Assembly (NCBI GenBank): GCA_035548175.1 | Contig: DASZTO010000004.1 | Coordinates: forward strand, 6,709 to 70,708 | Length of the DNA: 64,000 nucleotides | DNA from: CALCHA01 sp035548175 | GTDB taxonomy: Bacteria; Planctomycetota; Phycisphaerae; WQYP01 | Direction of reading: 5' to 3' | In this document: positions 7,520 to 15,145 of the stretch, in pieces | Layout of the letters: every line of letters begins with the position of its first letter | Numbering within the stretch: position 1 is the stretch's first letter | Program-made: the position numbers and the translations under genes | The notes under the pieces: generated by a model | What the model saw: only the letters and a program-made list of their open reading frames with translations | The model's database searches: none | Told to the model about the DNA's origin: nothing

Positions 7520-8092
7520 ATGGCGTTTGGGCAATTGACGTCGAAGTTTCTTGACGAGCTGGAGCGGACGATCAAGGGGCACGAGCAGGAGTATGAGCGT
7601 CTGGCGCGGGAGGTATCGGGGATGAGCACGGGGGAGATGCTCCAGAGGAAGGGGGAGCAGTCGGAGAAGCGTGCGGGGGCGGTGAAGTTCGCGGAGGAAT
7701 GCCACGCGGCGGCGGGGATGCTGAACCAGTTCAATCACGAGACGTTCGAGGCGATCCATCGGCTGCAGCAGGCGAGGTGGACGGTGGAGGCGGCGGCGGG
7801 GGCCATTTCCAAGCAGGGCAACCAGGCGGCGGGGGCGGCATCGCGGCTGCTGGGCCGGCTGCACGATCTGCAGATGCACCTGACGACGTGCGGTCTGAAG
7901 GAGTATCACGGGCAGGACCGGCCGATGCGGGTGATGAGTGAACTGGCGGAGTCGGGGCATCCACGGGCGCGGGAGCTTCAGAAAGGGGTGGTGGATGCGG
8001 GACAGGCATTTGACGGGGCGTTCAAGAGATTTGAAGAGGTGGAGCGGTGGTTGAACGTGCTGGTGAACGAGGTTGAAAAGCGGCGCGGCTGA
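7520..8092 (+). CDS. Coiled-coil protein of unknown function, cassette gene 2
   Basis: The 190-aa product starts at ATG 7520 with GAGG 7 bases before it. It is predicted to be all-helical: FLDELERTIKGHEQEYERLA, a long central helix (KFAEECHAAAGMLNQFNHET), an Ala/Gly-rich stretch with WTVEAAAGAI, and a charged C-terminal helix with FKRFEEVERWLNVLVNEVEK. There is no signal peptide or membrane helix, so it is cytoplasmic. No family is recognised. It lies 93 bases after gene 1 and 18 bases before gene 3, which has the same style of composition. Confidence 0.75.
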   Translation: MAFGQLTSKFLDELERTIKGHEQEYERLAREVSGMSTGEMLQRKGEQSEKRAGAVKFAEECHAAAGMLNQFNHETFEAIHRLQQARWTVEAAAGAISKQGNQAAGAASRLLGRLHDLQMHLTTCGLKEYHGQDRPMRVMSELAESGHPRARELQKGVVDAGQAFDGAFKRFEEVERWLNVLVNEVEKRRG

Positions 8093-8110
8093 CGCCGGCG
8101 GAGGTTTGCC

Positions 8111-8671
8111 ATGGGATTGAAAGAGCAGATGGATTCGTTTTACAAGGAATCCAAGTGGCTCCTGGAGCGCTATGAGAAGATCGCCAAGGAAGCGCAACTG
8201 GAGGCGGAGCGGTCGAAGACGGGGATAGAGGATCCGAAGGTGGAGGCGTCGCTGCACGAGGCGCTGGTGGAGATGTCGGGCTCGATGGCGGCGCTGGCGC
8301 GGTTTCAACAGGAGACGGTGGTGGTGGAGGACCGGCTGCGGAAGCTGGAGAAGAAGGTTCAGGAGGAGGTGCTGAAGCGTTATGCGGGCGCGGCGGCGAC
8401 GTGGGATGCGCAGCGGGCGGCGGGGGAGAAGCTGGTGGAGCGGATGGGGCGGTTGCGGGAGGCGGCCAAGCCATTGACGACGCGGGCGTTCAAATGTCCG
8501 CAGACGCTGCCGGTGACGATCGTGAAATCACGGCATCCGCATGCGGCGGCGCTGGCGGATGAGGCGAAGCGGGTGGTGGAGCTGGTGAGCAGCGCGGTGT
8601 ACCGGGCGGACGTGAGCGTGCGGATCAACGACCTGGAGTTCGGGGTGAGGCACGAGATGTCGAAGTTGTGA
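8111..8671 (+). CDS. Coiled-coil protein of unknown function, cassette gene 3
   Basis: The start at 8111 is well set by GGAGG 6 bases upstream; the product has 186 aa. Residues 1-130 form charged helices (DSFYKESKWLLERYEKIAKE, a VVVEDRLRKLEKKVQEEVLK heptad segment), while the last 50 residues look like a small mixed domain (LPVTIVKSRHPHAAALADEA, then VSVRINDLEFGVRHEMSKL). It ends 14 bases before a convergent gene. It is likely a partner of cassette genes 1 and 2; nothing in it points to catalysis. Confidence 0.75.
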   Translation: MGLKEQMDSFYKESKWLLERYEKIAKEAQLEAERSKTGIEDPKVEASLHEALVEMSGSMAALARFQQETVVVEDRLRKLEKKVQEEVLKRYAGAAATWDAQRAAGEKLVERMGRLREAAKPLTTRAFKCPQTLPVTIVKSRHPHAAALADEAKRVVELVSSAVYRADVSVRINDLEFGVRHEMSKL

Positions 8672-8685
8672 GGGGCGGGGAGCGA

Positions 8686-9306
8686 TCAAGCTTTCGGCCG
8701 GGACATTTCGAAGAGTTGGGTGATGTGGGCGTAATCGGCGCGGTAGCCGCAGCGGGCGATGGTTCCGGCGCGGGTCATGTCGAAGCGGCCGTCGATGAGG
8801 AATTCGGGGCGGATGTGGACGCCGATGACCTGTCCAAGGATGAGGGTGTTGTGGGTGGGCCGGCCGTCGAGATCGAGGAGGGGGACGATCTGGGTGAGTT
8901 TGCATTCGAGTGCGGCGGGTGAAGCGGCGACGCGCGGAGGTTTGACGAGGGTGGAGGGGGCGGGATCGAGGGCGGCGATCTGGAATTCGTTGGCGCCGCG
9001 GGGATAGGGGCCGGAGGTTTGATTCATTTGCTGGGCGAGATCAAAGGTGGCGAGGTTGAAGACGAATTCGTGGGTGGCTTCGATGTTTTGCTGGCTGTCC
9101 TTTGGGGAGTAGCTGGAGAAGCCGATGATGGGGGGGTCTTCGGCGAAGGCGTTGAAGAAGCTGTAGGGGGCGAGGTTGGGTCGGCCTGCGGGATCGATGG
9201 AGCTGATCCAGCCGATGGGGCGTGGCGCGATGATGGCCTTGAAGGGGTCGTGTGGGAGTCGGTGGCCGAGGCGGGGCTGGTAGAAGTGGGTGTCGGGGGT
9301 TTGCAT
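8686..9306 (-). CDS. Flavin reductase-like (FMN-binding split-barrel) protein
   Basis: The 206-aa protein matches the flavin reductase-like domain: PFKAIIAPRPIGWISSIDPA near the N-terminus, NLAPYSFFNAFAEDPPIIGF (the FMN-binding strand-turn), KDSQQNIEATHEFVFNLA and a late RAGTIARCGYRADY segment. Relatives bind FMN and either supply reduced flavin to a monooxygenase or act on small aromatic compounds. No monooxygenase lies beside it here, so the partner is unknown. Cytoplasmic. Convergent with the helical cassette. Confidence 0.88.
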   Translation of the reverse strand: MQTPDTHFYQPRLGHRLPHDPFKAIIAPRPIGWISSIDPAGRPNLAPYSFFNAFAEDPPIIGFSSYSPKDSQQNIEATHEFVFNLATFDLAQQMNQTSGPYPRGANEFQIAALDPAPSTLVKPPRVAASPAALECKLTQIVPLLDLDGRPTHNTLILGQVIGVHIRPEFLIDGRFDMTRAGTIARCGYRADYAHITQLFEMSRPKA

Positions 9307-9338
9307 GGGGGAATGATAGGCGGGAATGGGGGGCGGAG

Positions 9339-9424
9339 TAATTGGTAACTGGTAATTGGTAATTGGCTGACGCCGGCTGCGGGGGCCCTCCTCTGCGTCA
9401 GCAAATTACCAATTACTGATTACC
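9339..9424. repeat. Long inverted repeat made of two 7-base arrays
   Basis: Four units of taattgg type (9339-9366) and three of aattacc type (9404-9424) face each other as inverted arms, extended inward by ctgacgc (9367-9373) and gcgtcag (9395-9401). Transcribed, this would fold into a long stem capped by a GC-rich loop. It lies between the divergent flavin reductase and msrA genes. Confidence 0.7.
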
Positions 9425-9447
9425 GGTCACCTCGCCGGCGCTACAAT
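9420..9447 (+). promoter_or_regulatory. Possible msrA promoter
   Basis: TACAAT at 9442-9447 is a good -10 hexamer and TTACCG at 9420-9425 a weak -35, 16 bases apart. Transcription would begin near 9454, which supports the msrA start at 9473 rather than the ATG at 9446. Confidence 0.3.
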
Positions 9448-9472
9448 GGTCGGTACTTTGAAAGGATGCAGC

Positions 9473-10132
9473 ATGCGCGTCTGGCTTCCGCTTATCGTCG
9501 GGGCTCTTGGAATCTTCCTGGCGTTTCCGTGGTCGCGTGCGTTCGGGCAGCGGGACATGGCGGCGGCGACGATGCCGACGGTGGGCAAGGGGATGAAGGA
9601 GGCGACGTTTGCGGCGGGGTGTTTCTGGGGGGTTCAGCAGGCGTTGAAGCAGGTGCCGGGGGTGGTTTCAACGACGGTGGGCTACACGGGCGGGACGACG
9701 GTGAATCCGACGTATGGGGAGGTATGCACGGAGACGACGCATCACGCGGAGGCGGTGCTGGTGGTGTACGATCCGGCGAAGGTGTCGTATGCGGAACTGC
9801 TGGATGCGTTCTGGTCGTGCCACGATCCGACGACGAAGGATCGGCAGGGGCCGGATGTTGGGGACCAGTATCGGTCGGCGATTTTCACGCATGATGCGGA
9901 GCAGGCGCGGGTGGCGAAGGCGTCGCTGGAGGAAGTGGACAAGCAGCATGTGTTTGCGGACAAGATCGTGACGGAGATCGTGCCGGCGGGGCCGTTTTAT
10001 CCGGCGGAGGGGTATCACCAGGACTACGCGGCGAAGGAGGGGGTGGTGTGCCACACGGAGGGTCCGGCGAAGGTGAGGACGCAGTTGGCGGTGCTGGCGG
10101 CGGAGGCGCGGAAGGCGATGCAGCCGGGGTGA
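9473..10132 (+). CDS. msrA: Peptide methionine-S-sulfoxide reductase MsrA, exported form
   Basis: MsrA reduces the S epimer of methionine sulfoxide in damaged proteins. The GCFWG active-site motif is present (catalytic Cys at about residue 50), with VVSTTVGYTGGTTVNPTYGE, HAEAVLVVYDP and FWSCHDPTTKDRQG, as in the family. From ATG 9473 (AAAGGA 6 bases before) the 219-aa product has a hydrophobic N-terminus (VWLPLIVGALGIFLAFPW), so it is probably secreted or membrane-held and works in the periplasm, unlike the cytoplasmic E. coli enzyme. A further Cys follows the YHQDYAAKEGVVC segment and may act as resolving Cys. Ends at a clear terminator. Confidence 0.93.
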   Translation: MRVWLPLIVGALGIFLAFPWSRAFGQRDMAAATMPTVGKGMKEATFAAGCFWGVQQALKQVPGVVSTTVGYTGGTTVNPTYGEVCTETTHHAEAVLVVYDPAKVSYAELLDAFWSCHDPTTKDRQGPDVGDQYRSAIFTHDAEQARVAKASLEEVDKQHVFADKIVTEIVPAGPFYPAEGYHQDYAAKEGVVCHTEGPAKVRTQLAVLAAEARKAMQPG

Positions 10133-10173
10133 CGCGGGAGGGAGCGGGAGGATTCCGCGGATGCGGGGCGTGG

Positions 10174-10200
10174 AAAAGCGGACGTGGTCGCGTCCGTTTT
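10174..10200 (+). terminator. Terminator after msrA
   Basis: Stem cggacg (10179-10184) with cgtccg (10191-10196) and a 6-base loop, flanked by AAAA before and TTTT after, lies 40 bases after the msrA stop. The A/T flanks make it symmetrical. Confidence 0.65.
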
Positions 10201-10322
10201 GGCGTGAAAGTGCGGGTCTCATCGGATGAGATTTGACTATCGCGCAGGTGGGGGTAGGGTGAAAGTGAGGCGCGTGTGATGTATGCACGCAGTTGTACAC
10301 GTCTTGATCCAGGGGGTTTGTC

Positions 10323-10958
10323 ATGAAGAGGGTTTTGCTGGCGGCGGTGGGCGCTGCGCTTGTGGGCGCGGCGGCGTGCGCGGCGGAGGCGCAGACGGTT
10401 TATGAACCGGTGCAGTATCAGTATGGGGCGTATCACGAGATTTATTACGGCGGGAAGAGCCCGCTGATCACGTCGAACAATTTCATTTACACGCCGCAGG
10501 CGCTGCAGGGGGCGATGACGGCGCGGCGCTATAACGCGCCGGTGTATCCGTATCCGTCGCCGTATACGCAGGGGAGCGGGGTGTTTTTCTCGCCGTACGT
10601 GCAGGGGACGACGACGGCGGCGCCGGTGGTGGATTCATTTATTTTTTCGGATTACTTTCCGTATGAGGAGGTGGGGCAGTTCGGCTACACGGTGGATGAT
10701 GCGCGGAACGAGGCGTACATGAACGTGCCGCGGTATCAGACGATGTCGCCGGCGGCAGGGACGTCGGAGGGGGAGGGCGCGGTGCGTGGGGAGGCGGCGG
10801 CGCCGCGGATAGCGGATCCGCGGGAGAAAGCGATGCCGCTGTTGAATTGGGCGAAGAACGAGCGTGGCAAGAACATGCCGCTGTATCGGGCGTTGCTGCA
10901 GGAAGCGCGGAAGTATGATCCCGCGGCGGTGGCGGCATTTGAAAAGAAGGACAAATAA
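10323..10958 (+). CDS. Secreted Tyr-rich protein of unknown function
   Basis: The 211-aa product starts with a signal peptide (KRVLLAAVGAALVGAAACA, cleavage near AEA). The mature N-terminal half is rich in Tyr, Pro and Ser (YEPVQYQYGAYHEIYYGG, YPYPSPYTQGSGVFFSPY), suggesting a beta-rich or adhesive surface. The C-terminal 60 residues are helical and charged (EKAMPLLNWAKNERGKNMPL, ARKYDPAAVAAFEKKDK). No family is recognised. It stands alone, with a terminator before it and hairpins after it. Confidence 0.75.
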   Translation: MKRVLLAAVGAALVGAAACAAEAQTVYEPVQYQYGAYHEIYYGGKSPLITSNNFIYTPQALQGAMTARRYNAPVYPYPSPYTQGSGVFFSPYVQGTTTAAPVVDSFIFSDYFPYEEVGQFGYTVDDARNEAYMNVPRYQTMSPAAGTSEGEGAVRGEAAAPRIADPREKAMPLLNWAKNERGKNMPLYRALLQEARKYDPAAVAAFEKKDK

Positions 10959-10972
10959 GGGGATTTTCGGGG

Positions 10973-10999
10973 AGCCCGGGCGCTGCAGGTGCCCGGGCT
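10973..10999 (+). terminator. GC-rich hairpin after the Tyr-rich secreted protein gene
   Basis: A perfect 9-bp stem (agcccgggc with gcccgggct) closes a 9-base loop, 14 bases after the stop. There is no T run, so it may be a processing or pause hairpin rather than a full terminator. Confidence 0.5.
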
Positions 11000-11058
11000 G
11001 CAAGAAACGGGTCGGGGCGGCGAATCTCTCTCTCCTCACTCCTTCCGCGCGCCCTTGG

Positions 11059-11093
11059 CTCCCCGCTGAGGGCGTGTGGATTTTTGCGGGGAG
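11059..11093. terminator. Second hairpin between convergent genes
   Basis: Arms ctccccgc (11059-11066) and gcggggag (11086-11093) pair perfectly around a 19-base loop ending in five T residues. It lies 21 bases beyond the stop of the convergent thioesterase gene. Confidence 0.4.
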
Positions 11094-11114
11094 TTGCGGT
11101 GGAAGGAGGGCGGG

Positions 11115-11576
11115 TCAGTAGAGGATGGCGATGTAGAGGCCGGTGTGGGTGGCGGCGAGGAGCTGGCCGGTGAAGATGGAGGAGGGGAGGGAGATGCGTG
11201 AGCGGCGTTTGCGTTGGAGGGTTTCGAGGAAGGTATCGAGAGCGGGAGGCTCTGGGGCGGAGGCGGTGGCGCGGAGATCGGTGTCGATGGGGCGGAGGAA
11301 ATCGACTTCGGATTTCTGGATGAGGAGGCGGTTGGAAATCTGGCGGTCGCGCATGGCGAGGAAGAGGAGGGTGTATCCGGCGAGGATGCCGAGGGCGGCG
11401 ATGGAGCCGCCGAAGGCGGTGTCGGCGTGGTTCATGTTGGGGGCGAGTGGCGCGGTGAGGGTGACGGTGTGGCCGTCCCAGGCGGTGACGGCGATGCCCA
11501 TGGCGTGGGTGAGGGGGAGCTGGGTGCGGAGATAGGCGTTGATGGGATCGAGCGGGGATGGAGAAGAATCGGGCAT
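11115..11576 (-). CDS. YiiD C-terminal-type hotdog thioesterase
   Basis: The 153-aa product fits the thioesterase domain found at the C-terminus of YiiD: PLTHAMGIAVTAWDGHTVTL, then LAPNMNHADTAFGGSIAALG, which holds the conserved NHxxTAFGGS hotdog-fold motif, and LIQKSEVDFLRPI. Relatives hydrolyse or bind acyl thioesters; the substrate is unknown. The last 45 residues (RKRRSRISLPSSIF and on) look like the usual closing strands. Cytoplasmic, single gene. The start at 11576 has no strong ribosome site but matches the family length. Confidence 0.82.
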   Translation of the reverse strand: MPDSSPSPLDPINAYLRTQLPLTHAMGIAVTAWDGHTVTLTAPLAPNMNHADTAFGGSIAALGILAGYTLLFLAMRDRQISNRLLIQKSEVDFLRPIDTDLRATASAPEPPALDTFLETLQRKRRSRISLPSSIFTGQLLAATHTGLYIAILY

Positions 11577-11608
11577 CGGGGTCTTTGGCGAGGGACGACG
11601 TAAATGGC

Positions 11609-11634
11609 CACGAAAAACACGAAGGACACGAAAG
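11609..11634. repeat. Degenerate 9-base tandem array (3 units)
   Basis: Units cacgaaaaa, cacgaagga and cacgaaag lie just 5' of the thioesterase start. The same 9-base family, inverted, recurs at 48347-48373. Confidence 0.6.
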
Positions 11635-11656
11635 CGGTCTTGAAGGGGATTCTTTT

Positions 11657-12070
11657 TTAACGGGCGGCGGCGGTATCTTTGGTGCAGTCGATGGCGGTGG
11701 GTGCAGGGGCGCCGGGGCGGTGGACGAAGGCGGGGACGAGGCAGAGGAATTCGAGAGCGGCGCCGTCGGGGCCGGCGGTGTTTTTGAATTGGTGGGGTTC
11801 GTTGGCGGGGACGAAGAGGACGTCGCCGGGGTGGAGGGGCTGTTCGTGGTCGTTGCCGAAGACGGTGCCTTGTCCGGAGAGGATGAGGACTTCGTGTTCG
11901 TAGTCGTGGTGGTGTTTGGGGGTGCAGCCGCCTGGGGCGACGATGAATTTGCGCATGGCGAAGGTGGGGCAGCCGTCGGCGGGGCCGCAGAGGAGCTGCA
12001 TGCGGACGTTTTTTGCGCCTTGCATGGCGACGGGCTGGGCTTCGACGGTGGCGAGGTTTTTCAAGATCAT
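11657..12070 (-). CDS. Cupin-domain protein
   Basis: The 137-aa product is a single cupin barrel. Motif 1 reads GGCTPKHHHDYEHEVLILSG (two His, a further His and Glu as likely metal ligands), and motif 2 is PGDVLFVPANEPHQFKN with the last His ligand. Such small cupins bind one metal and often a sugar or small acid; several are isomerases or sensors, so no reaction is assigned. The start at 12070 is chosen because translation upstream is unrelated and low in complexity. It lies downstream of the thioesterase promoter side, on the same strand, 80 bases before the thioesterase start. Confidence 0.88.
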   Translation of the reverse strand: MILKNLATVEAQPVAMQGAKNVRMQLLCGPADGCPTFAMRKFIVAPGGCTPKHHHDYEHEVLILSGQGTVFGNDHEQPLHPGDVLFVPANEPHQFKNTAGPDGAALEFLCLVPAFVHRPGAPAPTAIDCTKDTAAAR

Positions 12071-12184
12071 GGGGGTATTACAACAGGCGGCGGGGGTGGG
12101 GACAAGCGGGGGTAGAAGGGCGGGAATTTTTCCGGATGAGCGGGGCATCGGGTAGGATCGGGGGGGTGCAAAGAGAGGTGCGTT

Positions 12185-14530
12185 ATGGCGATGGATTTGT
12201 CGGGCGCGGCGGAAGTGGTGCGGGCGTTTTTGGCGGCGGCGGTGGATCGGGGGGATGCGGAGGCGGCGAAGGCATTGCTGTCGAAGGAGACGCTGGAGGG
12301 GGGTAGTTTTCATGTATCGGAGCAGATGCGCGGGGCGAGGTATGTGGTGGGCGAGGCGCGGGAGGAGGGCGGGGAGGTGTGGGTGGAAGTGGTGATGACG
12401 GATGCGGGGAGCGGGATGTCGCAGACGCTGCCGTTCGCGCCGGTGCGGGAGGAGGGGGCGTGGAAGCTGGACATGGGGCGGATGATGATGCGGATGATGG
12501 GCGGGGCGATGGAGGCGGTGGTGGAGAAGGTGGGGGAGGCGATGGGGAGCGTGGTGGGTGCGGTGGGCAAGGCGCTGGGGGCGGCGCTGGGCGGTGGTGA
12601 GAGCGGGGAGGCGGGGGTGATGGAGGCGGTGGGGAATGGTGGGCGTGCGCCGATCGTGCCGCCGCATGCGCTCGAGGAGTTTGAGAAGCGGATCGGGGAG
12701 ATGGAGTCGGCGGTGCGGGCGCGGCACGGGGTGTCGATACCGATCGAGGTGGATGTGGCGACGGTGCTGCGGGGGGAAGATTCGCCGGCGGAGAACGCGC
12801 GGATGCTGGAGCGGGTGACGGGGGAGGTGCTGGGGAACTGGGAGTATGCGGTGAGCGAGGCGGCGCGGCAGTTGCGGCACATGGGGCGTGTGAAGGGGCT
12901 GCGGCTGGAGGGGGTTCGGGAGGCGGGGGAGCGGGCGCTGTTCGCGGAAGGGAAGCGGGTGGTGTATCGGTTGTGCGTGCAGAAGGAGGAGGGGTATTAC
13001 AACAGCGAACGGCTGGGGGAATTGCTGGTGGGGGTGGCGGCGGGGATCGCGGAGGGGGATGGCGGGGAGAAGACGGCGGCGATACCGGAGGGGGATGCGG
13101 ACGAGCTCGCGGCGGCGTATCGGGAGGGCGTGATGCCGGTGTTGGAGCGGCGGCTGGGGGACTTGATCGGGCATGAGGCGCCGTTTGAGATGATGTGGTC
13201 GTCGCTGAATTCGGCGGATGCGGCGGGGTTGTGGGTGTGGGGATTGAACCGGGTGGTGGGAGCGGTGGGGCTGCTGGTGGCGCGGTCTGAGGGCTCGAGC
13301 GAGGCGCTTGGGGAGGGGCTGGAGCGGGTGGTGGTGACGGTGGTGGAAGATCCGGGGGCCAAGAGCGTGCGGATGAGCGGTCGGGAATTGTTGGTGTACT
13401 GCTGTCCGAGCGCGGGGGAGGCGGGGAGTTTTTACGAGGTGGAGCTGGCGGAAGCGATCAGCGCGGGGCTGCACCTGCGGACGCGGCCGATGGTGGCGGA
13501 GCTGGAGGGATATGCGAAGCAGTGGGAGGCGTCGCTGCTGGAGATTTTTGGGAGGCCGATCAAGTATGCGTTCGACTGGGACGGTTTCACCTGCCAGCCG
13601 GACGAGGCGCGGAACGTGTTTGCGTTGACGCTGCTGCGGGAGCATGGGATCGATGCGTTGTATTACGCGCTGCGGAAGCTGGCGGAAGGGAATCCGAATT
13701 TTCGGCAGCAGTTTCCGTCGCGGGTGCAGTGGCTGTACCTGGAGCACGTGCCGGCGTCGGAACGGAAGGCGGTGTCTGGGGAGCAGACGACGATCCGGTA
13801 TCAACTGTATTTGCACGAAGGGTATCGGGGGTATCTGACGCAGGCGGAGCTGGAGGCGGCGTTGCCGGGGATCGTGGCGGGGATGCCGGACATTGATTTC
13901 GGGGAGGCGGTGGTGGAGGAGACGGTGGTGGCCGTGGAGGCGGGAGGTGAGGCGGGGGTGGAAGGCGGGGCGGCTGAAGGCGGGGGCTATTTTGCGGAGC
14001 TGGAAGAGAAGCTGTCGCGGTACTCGGGGTATGTGCAGGAATTGTTTGGGAACGGGATGCACGTGATCGTGGATGGGGATCGGCTGGAGAACGAACAGGT
14101 GCCGGGGTTTGTTTCAGGGGCGATGTCGTCGCTGGATCGGACGCTGGAGGCGGCGGCGAAGGATCCGTGGCTGCATGCGGCGATCGCGGCGATGGTGGAT
14201 CGTGTGGAGGTGGGGTTGGCGCGGGAGGGGGAGGCGGAGGGATTTTCGCTGGCGGAGCGGGTGGTGCGGTATGCGGTCAAGAGCGTGACGGGTGTGCCGG
14301 AGATGGGGGATGAGGGGCGTCTCGCGTGGTTGGGCGCGGCGCTGGGTGTGGAGGAGGCAAAGGCGGCGGCGTATGGGGGCGTGCCGGGGGAGCGGGTGCG
14401 AGTGAAGCCGGCAACGAAGAAGGCGGGCGGGAAGGGGGGTTCGGGGAAGAAGGCGGCGGGGCAGGGGAAGGCGCGCAGCGGGGACGCGAAGAAGGCGGGG
14501 AAGAAGCCTTCAGCGCGGAAGCGCAAGTGA
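12185..14530 (+). CDS. Large protein of unknown function with a histone H1-like tail
   Basis: The 781-aa product starts at ATG 12185 with GAGAGG 6 bases before it. Residues 1-95 resemble an NTF2/SnoaL-like cone domain (VVRAFLAAAVDRGDAEAAKA, then an EEGAWKLDMGRMMM strand). A Gly/Ala/Val helix with Met repeats follows, then a long alpha/beta body without a recognised family, including YYNSERLGELLVGVAAGIAE and TFTCQP-like segments around residue 460. The last 50 residues are almost only Lys, Ala, Gly, Arg and Ser (KKAGGKGGSGKKAAGQGKAR), as in histone H1 or Hc1-like DNA-compacting tails. There is no signal peptide, so a cytoplasmic, nucleic-acid-binding role is conceivable. Confidence 0.75.
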   Translation: MAMDLSGAAEVVRAFLAAAVDRGDAEAAKALLSKETLEGGSFHVSEQMRGARYVVGEAREEGGEVWVEVVMTDAGSGMSQTLPFAPVREEGAWKLDMGRMMMRMMGGAMEAVVEKVGEAMGSVVGAVGKALGAALGGGESGEAGVMEAVGNGGRAPIVPPHALEEFEKRIGEMESAVRARHGVSIPIEVDVATVLRGEDSPAENARMLERVTGEVLGNWEYAVSEAARQLRHMGRVKGLRLEGVREAGERALFAEGKRVVYRLCVQKEEGYYNSERLGELLVGVAAGIAEGDGGEKTAAIPEGDADELAAAYREGVMPVLERRLGDLIGHEAPFEMMWSSLNSADAAGLWVWGLNRVVGAVGLLVARSEGSSEALGEGLERVVVTVVEDPGAKSVRMSGRELLVYCCPSAGEAGSFYEVELAEAISAGLHLRTRPMVAELEGYAKQWEASLLEIFGRPIKYAFDWDGFTCQPDEARNVFALTLLREHGIDALYYALRKLAEGNPNFRQQFPSRVQWLYLEHVPASERKAVSGEQTTIRYQLYLHEGYRGYLTQAELEAALPGIVAGMPDIDFGEAVVEETVVAVEAGGEAGVEGGAAEGGGYFAELEEKLSRYSGYVQELFGNGMHVIVDGDRLENEQVPGFVSGAMSSLDRTLEAAAKDPWLHAAIAAMVDRVEVGLAREGEAEGFSLAERVVRYAVKSVTGVPEMGDEGRLAWLGAALGVEEAKAAAYGGVPGERVRVKPATKKAGGKGGSGKKAAGQGKARSGDAKKAGKKPSARKRK

Positions 14531-14612
14531 GGGTTGGCGGGGCCGTGGTGGGGCAGGGCGGCGCGTGACGGTATGGCCTGCGGGCCATCATGGGCAGGAT
14601 GCCATGCCACGT

Positions 14613-15083
14613 TTACTCGGGGTTGCCTTTGGAGAAGTCGTAGGTCCAGACGCGGTTGGCGAGGTCGTAGGTGTGGAGTTCGTCGGGTTTGAACCAGAGG
14701 GCGAGTTCGTGCTTGGCGGAGTCGGGGGAATCGGAGCCGTGGATGAGGTTGAAGGAGGAGGAGACGCCGTAATCGCCGCGGATGGTGCCGGGCTCGGCTT
14801 TGAAGCCGAAGGTGGCGCCCATCATTTTGCGGGCGATGTCGATGGCGCCTTTGCCCTGGAGAGCGAGGACGAGAACGGGAGAGGAGGTCATGAAGCGGAC
14901 GAGGCCGTCGTAGAAGGGCTTGCCCTTGTGGGGGGCGTAGTGCTGGGCGGCGAGTTCCTCGGTGATCATGGTGAGTTTCATGCCGACGATCTGGAGGCCT
15001 TTTTCCTCGAAGCGGGTGAGGATTTTGCCGACGAGGCCGCGCTGTAGGGCGTCGGGCTTGAGGATGATGAGGGTGCGTTCCAT
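14613..15083 (-). CDS. ndk: Nucleoside diphosphate kinase
   Basis: Ndk moves the gamma phosphate of ATP to other nucleoside diphosphates through a phospho-His. The 156-aa product is close to full family length and holds the active-site motif NLIHGSDS with the phospho-acceptor His at residue 115, plus TLIILKPDALQRGLVGKILT at the start and HYAPHKGKPFYDGLVRFM. The start at 15083 is set by homology; an open frame 25 codons longer encodes unrelated sequence. Cytoplasmic. The two GT41 genes lie upstream on the same strand, 62 bases away. Confidence 0.96.
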   Translation of the reverse strand: MERTLIILKPDALQRGLVGKILTRFEEKGLQIVGMKLTMITEELAAQHYAPHKGKPFYDGLVRFMTSSPVLVLALQGKGAIDIARKMMGATFGFKAEPGTIRGDYGVSSSFNLIHGSDSPDSAKHELALWFKPDELHTYDLANRVWTYDFSKGNPE

Positions 15084-15145
15084 GAGCGTACTCCTGGGGA
15101 AGAGGGTCGTTGGAGGGGGTATGGTAAAGGAAAGGGTCGGGGATG

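Noticed and set aside
11657..14062. An 801-codon minus-strand frame opposite the H1-tail protein gene
   Set aside because: Only its last 137 residues (the cupin) look like protein. The rest is Arg/Pro/His-rich shadow sequence.
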